Made by a program: the position numbers and the translations under genes. Below the pieces are notes generated by a model that did not search any database, was not told where the DNA came from, and saw only the letters and a list, made by a program, of their open reading frames with translations. From assembly GCF_014203095.1 (NCBI RefSeq), contig NZ_JACHIG010000002.1, forward strand, positions 487,695 through 551,694: 64,000 nt of DNA. The letters are read 5' to 3'. This DNA comes from Prosthecobacter vanneervenii. GTDB taxonomy: Bacteria; Verrucomicrobiota; Verrucomicrobiia; Verrucomicrobiales; Verrucomicrobiaceae. Shown here in pieces: positions 51,642 through 59,717 of this stretch. The first letter of the stretch is position 1. Every line of letters begins with the position of its first letter.

Positions 51642-54176
51642 ATGCCTCGCATGCACATCCACCTGCTCTCCACTGATGCAGCCCTGAGCCAGGTCCGTTC
51701 ACGCAGCACCGGCCTCACAGCGGCAGAGGCTGCCGCCCGCCTGGCAGAATCGCGCACACGCCTGCGAAAAAGCAGCAGCTCCGCCTGGCGTCTGCTGCTC
51801 AATCAATTCCGCAGCCCCCTCGTCATCCTGCTGCTCGTGGCCATGTCCATCTCCGCCTTTCTCGGGGACAAGATGGACGTCCTCATTGTCTCCACCGTCG
51901 TGCTCATGAGCACCTTGCTCGGCTTCTGGCAGGAATACCGCGCCGCCAATGCCGTCGCCGCTCTCCTCGCCATGATCCAGGCACGCGCCACCGTTCTGCG
52001 CGATGGCCAGAAGATCGAAGTCCCTGCCGAGCAGGTCGTGCCGGGAGACGTTGTCCTCCTCAGCGCTGGAGACACCATCCCCGGAGATGCCCTGCTGCTG
52101 GAATCCAAGGACCTCTTTGTCGATGAATCCGCACTCACCGGCGAAAGCTACCCCGCCGAGAAAAAAGCCGGTGCCGTCGCATCAGATGCACGCCAGAGCG
52201 AGCGCACCAATGCCGTCTTTGAAGGCACCCACGTCGTCAGCGGCACCGCGCATGTCCTCATCATGGCCACCGGAGATGACACTGAGTTCGGCGCCATCTC
52301 CGAGCGCCTCCGTCTTCGTGCGCCCGAAACGGAATTCGAGCGCGGTTTGCGCCGCTTTGGCGAAATGCTCATCAAAGTCACGCTGATCTTCGTCATCGCC
52401 ATTTTTGCCATCAATGTCTTCTTCCACCGCCCGGTGCTCGAAGCCTTCATGTTTGCCCTCGCGCTCGCCGTGGGCATGACGCCGGAGCTCCTGCCCGCCA
52501 TCGTCAGCATCACCCTGGCGCGCGGAGCCAAGCGCATGGCGCAGGATCAGGTCATCGTGCGCCGCCTTTCCTCCATCGAAAATTTCGGCAGCATGAATGT
52601 CCTCTGCTCGGACAAAACCGGCACTCTCACCGAGGGCCGCGTACGCCTCCTCGCGGCGAATGATGCGCAGGGGAACGCAAGCGACACCGTTCGCCTGCAC
52701 GGCGTGCTCAATGCCACCTTTGAAAGCGGCTTCACCAATCCCATCGATGCCGCACTGCGTGCCGAAACCGGCCTCGACATCTCCGGCTGGCACAAGTTTG
52801 ACGAGGTGCCCTACGACTTCATCCGCAAGCGCCTCAGCGTCGTGGTGGAGCACGTGAATGGCGGAAAGCGCCATCTCATGATCACCAAGGGCGCTTTTGC
52901 CAATGTGCTCGCTGTCTGCACCAAGGTGGCAGCTTCCGGTGGAGATCAGCCGATCGAGGCATTTCGTGACACCTTGCAGCAGCGCTTTGCAGATTACAGC
53001 CACGCCGGCCACCGCGTGCTCGGCCTCGCCTGCCGGGATGTCACCGACGATCCCGTGATCAATAAAGACGACGAGCAGGACATGACCTTCACCGGTTTCC
53101 TGCTCTTTGACGATCCGCCCAAAGCCGGAGCCGCCGAGGCCATCCAGGAGCTGCGCCAGCTCGGCGTCAGCCTCAAGGTCATCACTGGGGACAACCGCCT
53201 CGTGGCCCAGCGCCTCGGCACGCAGATGGGCATCGCCAGCCCCAAGGTTCTCACCGGAGACGTACTGCACCATATGAACGAGGCCGCACTCATCAGCCGC
53301 GTCAGCGAGGTGGACATCTTTGCCGAGACTGAGCCCAATCAAAAAGAACGCATTCTCATCGCCCTGCGCAAGGCGGGCCACGTCGTAGGATATCTGGGAG
53401 ATGGCATCAATGACGCCTCCGCTCTCCACGCCGCCGATGTGGGCATCTCCGTCGATGGTGCAGTGGATGTGGCCAAGGAAGCCGCTGACATCGTGCTCCT
53501 GCGCCATGACCTCGGCGTGCTCGCACGCGGTGTTCACAATGGCCGCATCACGTTCGCCAATACGCTCAAATACATCTTCATCGCCACCAGTGCCAATTTT
53601 GGCAACATGTTCAGCATGGCCGGAGCCTCTCTCTTCCTGCCCTTCCTCCCCCTGCTGCCCAAGCAGATCCTGCTCAACAACTTCCTCTCCGACCTTCCCG
53701 CACTCACCATCGCCACGGATTCCGTCGATCCAGAGCAGGTGCAGAAGCCACGCCGCTGGGATCAGAAATTCATCCGCCGTTTCATGGTCGCCTTTGGCCT
53801 TGTCAGCTCTGTGTTTGACTACCTTACCTTCGGCGCGCTGCTTCTTCTGCTGCATGCCACCGAAAGTCAGTTTCAGACCGGATGGTTCATTGAGTCCGTG
53901 CTGACACAGATGTTCATCGTCATGGTCATTCGAACGCACCGTTCCATTTTTAAAAGCCGTCCCGGCCGCATTCTTGCCGCTGCCACGCTCACCGTCGCGG
54001 GCAGCGTCATTCTCCTGCCCTACACACCGCTCGGAGCACTCTTCGGCCTCGTGCCCCCGCCTTGGTATTTCATGCTCACCCTCGCCGGCATCACCCTCCT
54101 CTACCTCCTCACCAGCGAACTCATGAAACGTGTCATGTTCTCCCGTCTGGAGCAGGCGCAGCCAGCCCCGCGCTAA
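51642..54176 (+). CDS. mgtA: Magnesium-importing P-type ATPase
   Basis: The 845-residue pump has TGES in the actuator domain, MTPELLPAIV in the transport segment (typical of MgtA/MgtB type IIIB ATPases), the phosphorylated Asp in CSDKTGTLTEG (about residue 324), and GDGINDASAL. About ten membrane segments are visible, with the last four in the C-terminal 250 residues. It moves Mg2+ into the cytoplasm with ATP. The start at 51642 has an AGGAC six bases upstream; an in-frame GTG at 51585 lacks one. The stop at 54176 is two bases from the end of the convergent membrane protein. Confidence 0.9.
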   Translation: MPRMHIHLLSTDAALSQVRSRSTGLTAAEAAARLAESRTRLRKSSSSAWRLLLNQFRSPLVILLLVAMSISAFLGDKMDVLIVSTVVLMSTLLGFWQEYRAANAVAALLAMIQARATVLRDGQKIEVPAEQVVPGDVVLLSAGDTIPGDALLLESKDLFVDESALTGESYPAEKKAGAVASDARQSERTNAVFEGTHVVSGTAHVLIMATGDDTEFGAISERLRLRAPETEFERGLRRFGEMLIKVTLIFVIAIFAINVFFHRPVLEAFMFALALAVGMTPELLPAIVSITLARGAKRMAQDQVIVRRLSSIENFGSMNVLCSDKTGTLTEGRVRLLAANDAQGNASDTVRLHGVLNATFESGFTNPIDAALRAETGLDISGWHKFDEVPYDFIRKRLSVVVEHVNGGKRHLMITKGAFANVLAVCTKVAASGGDQPIEAFRDTLQQRFADYSHAGHRVLGLACRDVTDDPVINKDDEQDMTFTGFLLFDDPPKAGAAEAIQELRQLGVSLKVITGDNRLVAQRLGTQMGIASPKVLTGDVLHHMNEAALISRVSEVDIFAETEPNQKERILIALRKAGHVVGYLGDGINDASALHAADVGISVDGAVDVAKEAADIVLLRHDLGVLARGVHNGRITFANTLKYIFIATSANFGNMFSMAGASLFLPFLPLLPKQILLNNFLSDLPALTIATDSVDPEQVQKPRRWDQKFIRRFMVAFGLVSSVFDYLTFGALLLLLHATESQFQTGWFIESVLTQMFIVMVIRTHRSIFKSRPGRILAAATLTVAGSVILLPYTPLGALFGLVPPPWYFMLTLAGITLLYLLTSELMKRVMFSRLEQAQPAPR

Positions 54177-54178
54177 CC

Positions 54179-55183
54179 TTACCTCTTCAGCATCCGCTTC
54201 GCGCACACCAGCCCGGGCACCATCGGCAGCCAGAAGCTCAGCCCACGGAAAAGCAGTGTCGCAGACAGTCCTAAAGACAAAGGCAGCCCGATGCTCTTCA
54301 GAGACATCACCGACGCTGTCTCAAAGGTGCCCAGTCCACCCGGAATGATGCCGATCGTGCGGAAGAGCGTGGACACCATGAAGCTGGAAAACACACCACC
54401 AGGGGACGCCGTCACACCCAGCGCACGCGCCGCCACCCAGATCGTCGTGGCATCCAGCAGAAAATTCACCACATGCAGCGCAAAGGCCGTCAGCAGCACC
54501 CGCTTGTTTTTCACCGAGGCCGGATGCGCATGGTCCAGCCAATCCACCAGCTTCGCCAGTTTGGCAAAGCGTCGCAGCCGGGGCTTCAGCCAGCGCATGC
54601 CGCCATTCGGCAGCGAGAGCTGCACCCAGCACATCGCGGCCCCAGCCAGCACAAAGCCCAGCATCGCCACATCTACCCACGTCGGCAGGTAGGCGTTGTA
54701 CAGCGCCACCGCCATGCATGCTGCATAGGCCAGATAATACATCCCGTTGTCCACCAGCACGGCCGAGGCCACCACCGCACGTGGCATGCCCATGCGTGAG
54801 AGCGCACCGGACACCACCGCCACACCGCTGATGCCAGCCGAGGGCAGCGCCTGATCCACAAACAGCATCGCCAGACTGATCTGATACGATTTTCCCAAAG
54901 GCAGTGCATGCCCTGCGGCCCCCGTGGCCACACGCCACACGATGCCCTGCAGCAGGTAGGTGCAGGCCTGCAGCCCCAGCGCCAGCACCAGCCAGCGCAC
55001 ATCCATCTGCTTCAGCAGGCTCAAAAATTCCTCTTCTTCCGTCAGATGCGTCACCACCAGGATCAGCGCCGCACACGCCGCCGCCCCCGTGAGCCACACC
55101 ATCCACGACATCGGAGGCAACCTGCCCTGCGGATTCTTCATCAAAAGATCCGTTTCTTCATCGGTGTTCCTCTCCTCGGGCAT
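54179..55183 (-). CDS. Flippase-like membrane protein (LPG synthase TM-domain family)
   Basis: The 334-residue protein has about eight membrane segments, with the DQALPSAGISGVAVVSGAL motif in the middle and IGIIPGGLGTFETASVMSL near the C-terminus. Both are hallmarks of the lysylphosphatidylglycerol synthase transmembrane (DUF2156-less, UPF0104) family. These act as lipid flippases in several bacteria and archaea. No transferase domain is present. It is alone on its strand and convergent with mgtA. Confidence 0.85.
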   Translation of the reverse strand: MPEERNTDEETDLLMKNPQGRLPPMSWMVWLTGAAACAALILVVTHLTEEEEFLSLLKQMDVRWLVLALGLQACTYLLQGIVWRVATGAAGHALPLGKSYQISLAMLFVDQALPSAGISGVAVVSGALSRMGMPRAVVASAVLVDNGMYYLAYAACMAVALYNAYLPTWVDVAMLGFVLAGAAMCWVQLSLPNGGMRWLKPRLRRFAKLAKLVDWLDHAHPASVKNKRVLLTAFALHVVNFLLDATTIWVAARALGVTASPGGVFSSFMVSTLFRTIGIIPGGLGTFETASVMSLKSIGLPLSLGLSATLLFRGLSFWLPMVPGLVCAKRMLKR

Positions 55184-55244
55184 GGCTCTTTGTGGGATTT
55201 CCTCAGTTTGAAGTCAATCGGGAACCCATCAGCCACCGCGCTGA

Positions 55245-56510
55245 TCACTTCTCTTTCCCCACCGCAGGCAACACCCGGCTGAAGATCTCCTGGGTGAGCA
55301 GTTGGTAGGCCGGTGTCTGCCAGTGGTAGTTGTCACCTGAGGCAAGATCGAGGTGCGAGGCGAGCAGGGCATACGCGTCGATCACTTCGATGCCTTCTTG
55401 TTTCATGACCTGCGCGGAAAGGGTGTTGAGGCGCAGCACCACGTCATTTTTGTCGCCGAATGCAGTGACAGGCTTGTCCGGGGCTGGACGTGCCGCCGTG
55501 TGCGGTGTGGTCATGAGGTAGAAGATTTTGGCCTGAGGCGCGCCATTCTTGAAGCAGCGTGTCAGCTTCTGCATCCGCTCCAACACCACCGCATCTGAAA
55601 CCTGGGCTGGCGTCCAGTGCAGGGAATGCAGGCCGTTGTTGAAAACAATCGCGTCAAACTTGTATCGGCCCGCCATTTCGCTCAGAGCCTGCTCAGGCAC
55701 GTCTCCACCCACGAAGTGAACGCAATGAAAGGTATAAACGTTCTTTTTGAGCATCTCTGGAATGAAGGAGCCGCTGTAGCCCATGGAGATGGAGTCGCCG
55801 TAGATGAGCACCTGGGGCCACTCGGGATGCTCGATCTTTGGCACGTCCAGCGCCCAGCCTTTCCCGGCCACCGCGCCGCGCGGGTAGGGTCCTGCGCTCT
55901 CTTTCTTTGAAACGTAGTTATAAGCAGGTCCAAAGACCTTCACGCTGTGCACCGTCACGGGCATGGTCTTGGACTTCGGATTGTCGTTGCGCCCGATCCA
56001 CATCGGCTCGCTGTTGGGCACGAGCTCCATGAAGCACTTCTTGATGGGAGCGTCATCGATGTAAAAGGTCGCCAGGCCATTGCGCACGGCCAGCGTGAAG
56101 GTGCAGGGTTTGTTGATTTCCGGCTCGTTGCGCCCATTCAGCGCACCACCGGTCATCAAAATCTTGTTCACGACGGAGTTTACCTGACGCGCATAATACG
56201 GCTTGTCCTTGTAGTTGAAGAACATGGCAAAGCCGTCGTCCTTTCCGCCGCTTTGCTTGTTCATCACGGTAAAGACCGCATCCTGCACCAGAGCGTCTAA
56301 AGAGAGCGTGACCTGCACAGTGAAGTTCTTCTGATCAGGAAACGCCTCTGCAGGAACGGCGAATGATGCGCCATCGTGCAGCTTTATGGCACCTCCTGCC
56401 TTCTCCACCGCCGGGATGTCGTTTTTGGCGAGATCCCAGAGAGGGGATTCATCGGCAGTGGCCAAGCCTGAGAAAGCGAGCGCAAACAGGAGCGTCGTGA
56501 GTCTTTTCAT
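55245..56510 (-). CDS. Secreted SGNH hydrolase with N-terminal LamG-like domain
   Basis: The signal peptide MKRLTTLLFALAFSGLATA is followed by a beta-sandwich region (residues 40-200, with FTVQVTLSLDALVQDAVFTV and FTLAVRNGLATFYIDDA). The C-terminal half is an SGNH esterase with block I GDSISMGYSGSF, the FNNGLHSLHW segment, and the Asp/His pair DNYHW near the end. Such enzymes remove acyl or acetyl groups from polysaccharides. It ends an operon with the dehydrogenase-like and PPIase genes, starting 12 bases after the former. Confidence 0.86.
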   Translation of the reverse strand: MKRLTTLLFALAFSGLATADESPLWDLAKNDIPAVEKAGGAIKLHDGASFAVPAEAFPDQKNFTVQVTLSLDALVQDAVFTVMNKQSGGKDDGFAMFFNYKDKPYYARQVNSVVNKILMTGGALNGRNEPEINKPCTFTLAVRNGLATFYIDDAPIKKCFMELVPNSEPMWIGRNDNPKSKTMPVTVHSVKVFGPAYNYVSKKESAGPYPRGAVAGKGWALDVPKIEHPEWPQVLIYGDSISMGYSGSFIPEMLKKNVYTFHCVHFVGGDVPEQALSEMAGRYKFDAIVFNNGLHSLHWTPAQVSDAVVLERMQKLTRCFKNGAPQAKIFYLMTTPHTAARPAPDKPVTAFGDKNDVVLRLNTLSAQVMKQEGIEVIDAYALLASHLDLASGDNYHWQTPAYQLLTQEIFSRVLPAVGKEK

Positions 56511-56522
56511 GGAATGCAGAGT

Positions 56523-57350
56523 TTAGCGCTGCCCGATCACGCTGAAGTCGAGATCGCCCTTTCCGGCATCCACACCTGCGCGCATGGCGGCGGCGGTGCA
56601 GTCCAGTGCAGGGGTGTGCAGCTTGGCCTCGGCGGCGAGTTCGCGGGCAAAGTCGGCGTCCTTCAGCATGTTGCGCAGGGCGAAGTGCGGCTCGTAGTCG
56701 CTCTTGATGATGGCGGGCAGCTTCATGCCGATGAGCGTGGAGTAGTTGGCGTTGCTCTCCAGGGCCTCGTGCAGCTTTTCCAAGGGAATCCCGTTGGCCT
56801 TGGTGATGTCTGCTGCCTCGGCCACCGCCTCGACGATCACAGCGGAGACGAGATTGGTCACGATCTTGAGCACCATGGCGTCTCCCACTTCCCCGAGCGG
56901 CAGGATTTTGGCAGCGCTGGCCTCCAGCACGGGGCGGGCGCGCTCCAGCAGCAGGTCGCTGCCGCCGATGTAGTAGCAAAGCTTGCCGTTTTGAGCGGCC
57001 ATCTTGCTGCCGGTGAAGGGGGCGTCCAGGTAAGCTGCGCCTGCGGCCTCCACCAGTCTGCCCGCCTCCAGTGCGGCGGCCTTGCTCACGGTGGCGTGGT
57101 TCATGATGAGGTGCCCGGCTTTGAGGGCTGGCTTCATGTCTTCGATGGCCTCGATCAGCGCCTTGCTGTCACGCACAAAAATTTGAATGATGCCGGCGGC
57201 CTCCGCCACCTCATGCGGGGAGGAGAGGAAGTTGGGCACCGGGCGCGCGCTCCTGCTCCAGACAAACACTTCATGTCCTGCCTTGCGCAGATTTTCCGCC
57301 ACACGACTGCCGATGATGCCGAGTCCGAGAATGCCAACGTTGGGTTTCAT
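56523..57350 (-). CDS. NAD(P)-dependent beta-hydroxyacid dehydrogenase family oxidoreductase
   Basis: The 275-residue protein has a Rossmann motif, VGILGLGIIGSRVAENL, then YLDAPFTGSK in place of the usual substrate-binding APVSG, and the catalytic Lys in LKIVTNLVSAVIVEAVAEA. This is the 3-hydroxyisobutyrate/glyoxylate reductase (GLYR) family, which reduces short keto- or aldehyde acids. The ATG at 57350 is preferred over a GTG 21 bases upstream. It lies 39 bases after the PPIase gene. Confidence 0.88.
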   Translation of the reverse strand: MKPNVGILGLGIIGSRVAENLRKAGHEVFVWSRSARPVPNFLSSPHEVAEAAGIIQIFVRDSKALIEAIEDMKPALKAGHLIMNHATVSKAAALEAGRLVEAAGAAYLDAPFTGSKMAAQNGKLCYYIGGSDLLLERARPVLEASAAKILPLGEVGDAMVLKIVTNLVSAVIVEAVAEAADITKANGIPLEKLHEALESNANYSTLIGMKLPAIIKSDYEPHFALRNMLKDADFARELAAEAKLHTPALDCTAAAMRAGVDAGKGDLDFSVIGQR

Positions 57351-57389
57351 GCCCACGCCCTTAGCGCGCATTTCACGCGGTGCAAATCC

Positions 57390-58499
57390 TCACCGTGCAG
57401 GCTCGGTGGCGCTGACGACTTCGGCATGAGTCACCACCTGCACACGCTTGCTCAGGGCTGCCAGCAGTTGCTTCACGGCCGACTCGCGGCGCTGACTGGT
57501 GAGCATGGCGGTGATTTCCTCCCGCACCTCTTCGAAAGCCGGCAGGCATGAGGCGCGCTGCTCCTTCAGCAGGATGAGGTGCCAGCCGACGCGGGTGCGC
57601 ACCGGAGCGCTCACCTGCCCTACCCGCAGGCTGCGCACCGCCGCGATGAAATCCGCCGGCATGCGCTCGTGCGTAAACCAGCCCAAATCTCCGCCCAGCC
57701 TCTTGCTGCGCTCGTCTTCTGAATGAGCTGCCACAAGCTGCGCGAAGGTGCTCTTTCCTGCCAGCATCTGCTGCTGCAGGCCGCGGATCTCGGCCTCGCG
57801 GTCCGGCTTTCCAGGAGTTGCCTGCGCCAGGAAAAGATGGGCTGCATGCCAGGCCTGCGGAATGCGCAGTTTTTCCCGGTGGCCCTGATACCATGCCTGA
57901 ACCACCTGCGGAGTGATCTTGGCCACTTCAGGCTGAATTTGTGCGGCGATCCAGGCCTCATCGCGCAGAGATTCCTCGATCTGCGCCGCGAGAGTCTTAG
58001 GGGTGAGATGCTGCGCGGCCATGCGGCGGGGTGCCTCTTCAGCCTCCGCAAACTGCCGCTGCATCATGTCGGCCTCCTGCCGGGCCGCCGGACTGGGAGC
58101 GGTGCTGACGGGGGCGTCTTTGAGGCGAAAGGCTCGGATCAGTCGGGCATCGATCAGCCGATCCAGCACCTCGAGGCGCAATTTCTGACGTGCCTCGGGG
58201 TTCAAAAAGGCCCATTTGGCATCCTGTTTCCACAATTCCTCACGGAGTGCATCGGCAAGCTCACGACGGGATATGGGCTGGCCAGCAACCTCTGCCACCA
58301 CTCCGCCGCGCAGCCAGCGGTCCACCGGACCGTGGTAGTAGTAGAGGTCAGCGGCCACGTAACAGCCCGCCACCACCAAAAAGAGGATGGTCCACCACCC
58401 CAGCAGGCCCTGGAAAATACGCGACATTAAGGCCTGAAGCCTAGGAGACGCTCTGCGAGGTGCAAGCCCAAGCCCCTCTTTTGCGGAGTTGCCCGTCAT
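57390..58499 (-). CDS. Membrane-anchored parvulin-type peptidyl-prolyl isomerase (SurA/PrsA-like)
   Basis: The 369-residue protein has a membrane segment (GWWTILFLVVAGCYVAADLYYY), a SurA-like N-terminal helical region with AEVAGQPISRRELADALREEL, and a parvulin domain (about residues 210-310) showing AAHLFLAQ, GGDLGWFTHERMPADF and VRTRVGWHLILL. It helps fold exported proteins in the periplasm. The ATG at 58499 follows an AAGGCGG eight bases upstream; a GTG at 58520 is the alternative. It opens the operon with the dehydrogenase and SGNH genes. Confidence 0.9.
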   Translation of the reverse strand: MTGNSAKEGLGLAPRRASPRLQALMSRIFQGLLGWWTILFLVVAGCYVAADLYYYHGPVDRWLRGGVVAEVAGQPISRRELADALREELWKQDAKWAFLNPEARQKLRLEVLDRLIDARLIRAFRLKDAPVSTAPSPAARQEADMMQRQFAEAEEAPRRMAAQHLTPKTLAAQIEESLRDEAWIAAQIQPEVAKITPQVVQAWYQGHREKLRIPQAWHAAHLFLAQATPGKPDREAEIRGLQQQMLAGKSTFAQLVAAHSEDERSKRLGGDLGWFTHERMPADFIAAVRSLRVGQVSAPVRTRVGWHLILLKEQRASCLPAFEEVREEITAMLTSQRRESAVKQLLAALSKRVQVVTHAEVVSATEPAR

Positions 58500-58577
58500 C
58501 AAGTCCGCCTTATTTTTCACAAATTTAATAAAATAAACCTCGATTTATCTCGCCGTTACCATAAATTTCATAACATC

Positions 58578-59363
58578 ATGACATTCCCTCGGTTCTTTTC
58601 CCTGCTCTTTGCGGCTTGGACCGTCACAGCCTCCGCTGCGACGGTTTCCGTGACTGGTTTGGATAATAACGGCGACGTGATCGGGCAGTATGTCATTGGT
58701 GGTCAGACCTATTGGTGGATGTGCATTGAACCGGGACCGCCAGCCATCAGCAATCAGACCATCACCGCCAACAGCCTCTCTTTTACCGATGGCTGGACGG
58801 TGCAAAACACTGAACGCTATGTGAATACGTATGGGGCCGACCCGAGTTTCTACGCCAGCATCGTGCCGAAGCAGATCGCGGTGATGGAGTATGTGCTGGA
58901 TACCTACCTGCCCTGGAACACGCTGGCCGGTGCCTCTGGGCGCTTTTTGGAGCAAAGCGGCGACTTTAACAATTTCACGAACAACGACAGCTTCTACAAC
59001 GCGATGTTTGCGGTGCAGAACTTCCTAGCGCAAACGGAGGGCAAGCCGCCGAAGTCGGACTTTACCGACATGAGCGACTACCTGGACTACTACGCCGGTC
59101 ATGGGAATGCCACGGATGACGCGCGCTCCGCGATCTTCCAGAGCATGCTCAGCGATGTGGCCGCGAAGGACGGTGCGGGCTTTTTCGCCACCTACACTCC
59201 CGTGCACGATTATTCCACGATCAACACCTACGCTCCAGAGGCTGATCCAAGCAACTGGCAGGACGGGCTGGTGATCGGCATGGCAGCGGTGCCAGAACCG
59301 GGCAGCGCCATCCTCGTGGCCAGTGTTGGGCTGGCCTGGATCATCCGCCGTCGGCGTCGGTAA
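58578..59363 (+). CDS. PEP-CTERM sorting protein
   Basis: The 261-residue protein has a signal peptide (MTFPRFFSLLFAAWTVTASA), a body rich in Asn and Tyr, and the C-terminal tag VPEPGSAILVASVGLAWIIRRRRR. This has the PEP motif, a membrane helix and an arginine cluster. PEP-CTERM proteins are sorted by exosortase with exopolysaccharide production. The body matches no family I know. It is divergent from the PPIase operon and ends seven bases before a convergent small gene. Confidence 0.92.
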   Translation: MTFPRFFSLLFAAWTVTASAATVSVTGLDNNGDVIGQYVIGGQTYWWMCIEPGPPAISNQTITANSLSFTDGWTVQNTERYVNTYGADPSFYASIVPKQIAVMEYVLDTYLPWNTLAGASGRFLEQSGDFNNFTNNDSFYNAMFAVQNFLAQTEGKPPKSDFTDMSDYLDYYAGHGNATDDARSAIFQSMLSDVAAKDGAGFFATYTPVHDYSTINTYAPEADPSNWQDGLVIGMAAVPEPGSAILVASVGLAWIIRRRRR

Positions 59364-59370
59364 AAGCTCC

Positions 59371-59547
59371 CTATTCGGAACGAAGCGCCTCAAAATGAGC
59401 GCGAGTCAACTGGGGATCCAGTTTGGTATAGAAGTCGATCACCAGCTCCGCCTTTTCGCGCATTTTGGGAAACTGCTGCATGGCTGTGCGCAATGCTGCA
59501 TCGCCCATCATAAGGCGTGAAGCGATGGAATTGAAGTCCTCCTCCAT
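59371..59547 (-). CDS. Small helical protein; probable frameshifted secreted protein
   Basis: The ATG at 59547 gives a 58-residue protein starting MEEDFNSIASRLMMGDAALR and ending FEALRSE, with a normal amphipathic make-up. Upstream in the same frame lies SSAYAQAS, the tail of a signal peptide. Its hydrophobic start, MIRALLLSFF, occurs in another frame from 59596. One extra base within the CTCCTTCTTCT run near 59570 would explain the split. It may be a secreted protein broken by a frameshift or sequencing error, or just a shorter cytoplasmic protein. No family was recognised. Confidence 0.5.
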   Translation of the reverse strand: MEEDFNSIASRLMMGDAALRTAMQQFPKMREKAELVIDFYTKLDPQLTRAHFEALRSE

Positions 59548-59637
59548 GCTGGCCTGCGCATAGGCAGAAGAAGGAGAGCAACAGAGCGCGAATCATGAGG
59601 CAAGAGGTGAAGCGAGGTTACCAAGCTCGCAGCTCGA

Positions 59638-59670
59638 TCTTACAAAGACCTGACTTGTGACTTATGTTAA
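59638..59670 (+). promoter_or_regulatory. Candidate promoter of the copper oxidase operon
   Basis: TTACAA near 59640 is followed after 17 bases by TATGTT. Both are moderate matches to sigma-70 boxes. A TATAGA also lies nearby. It precedes the inverted repeat at 59683-59717. Confidence 0.35.
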
Positions 59671-59682
59671 TTATAGAAACGT

Positions 59683-59717
59683 GGCGCATAAACGATAAAA
59701 ACCGTCATTTATGCGCC
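59683..59717 (+). promoter_or_regulatory. Inverted repeat over the start of the diheme fusion gene
   Basis: GGCGCATAAA (59683-59692) is matched by its exact complement TTTATGCGCC (59708-59717), separated by 15 bases. The second arm contains the ATG at 59711. It could be an operator or an mRNA stem that hides the start codon. If the downstream ATG at 59741 is used, it lies in the leader. Confidence 0.55.

Noticed and set aside
52182-54206. A 674-codon minus-strand frame opposite mgtA
   Set aside because: It is a shadow of the P-type ATPase, whose DKTGTLT and GDGIND motifs leave no doubt about the real strand.
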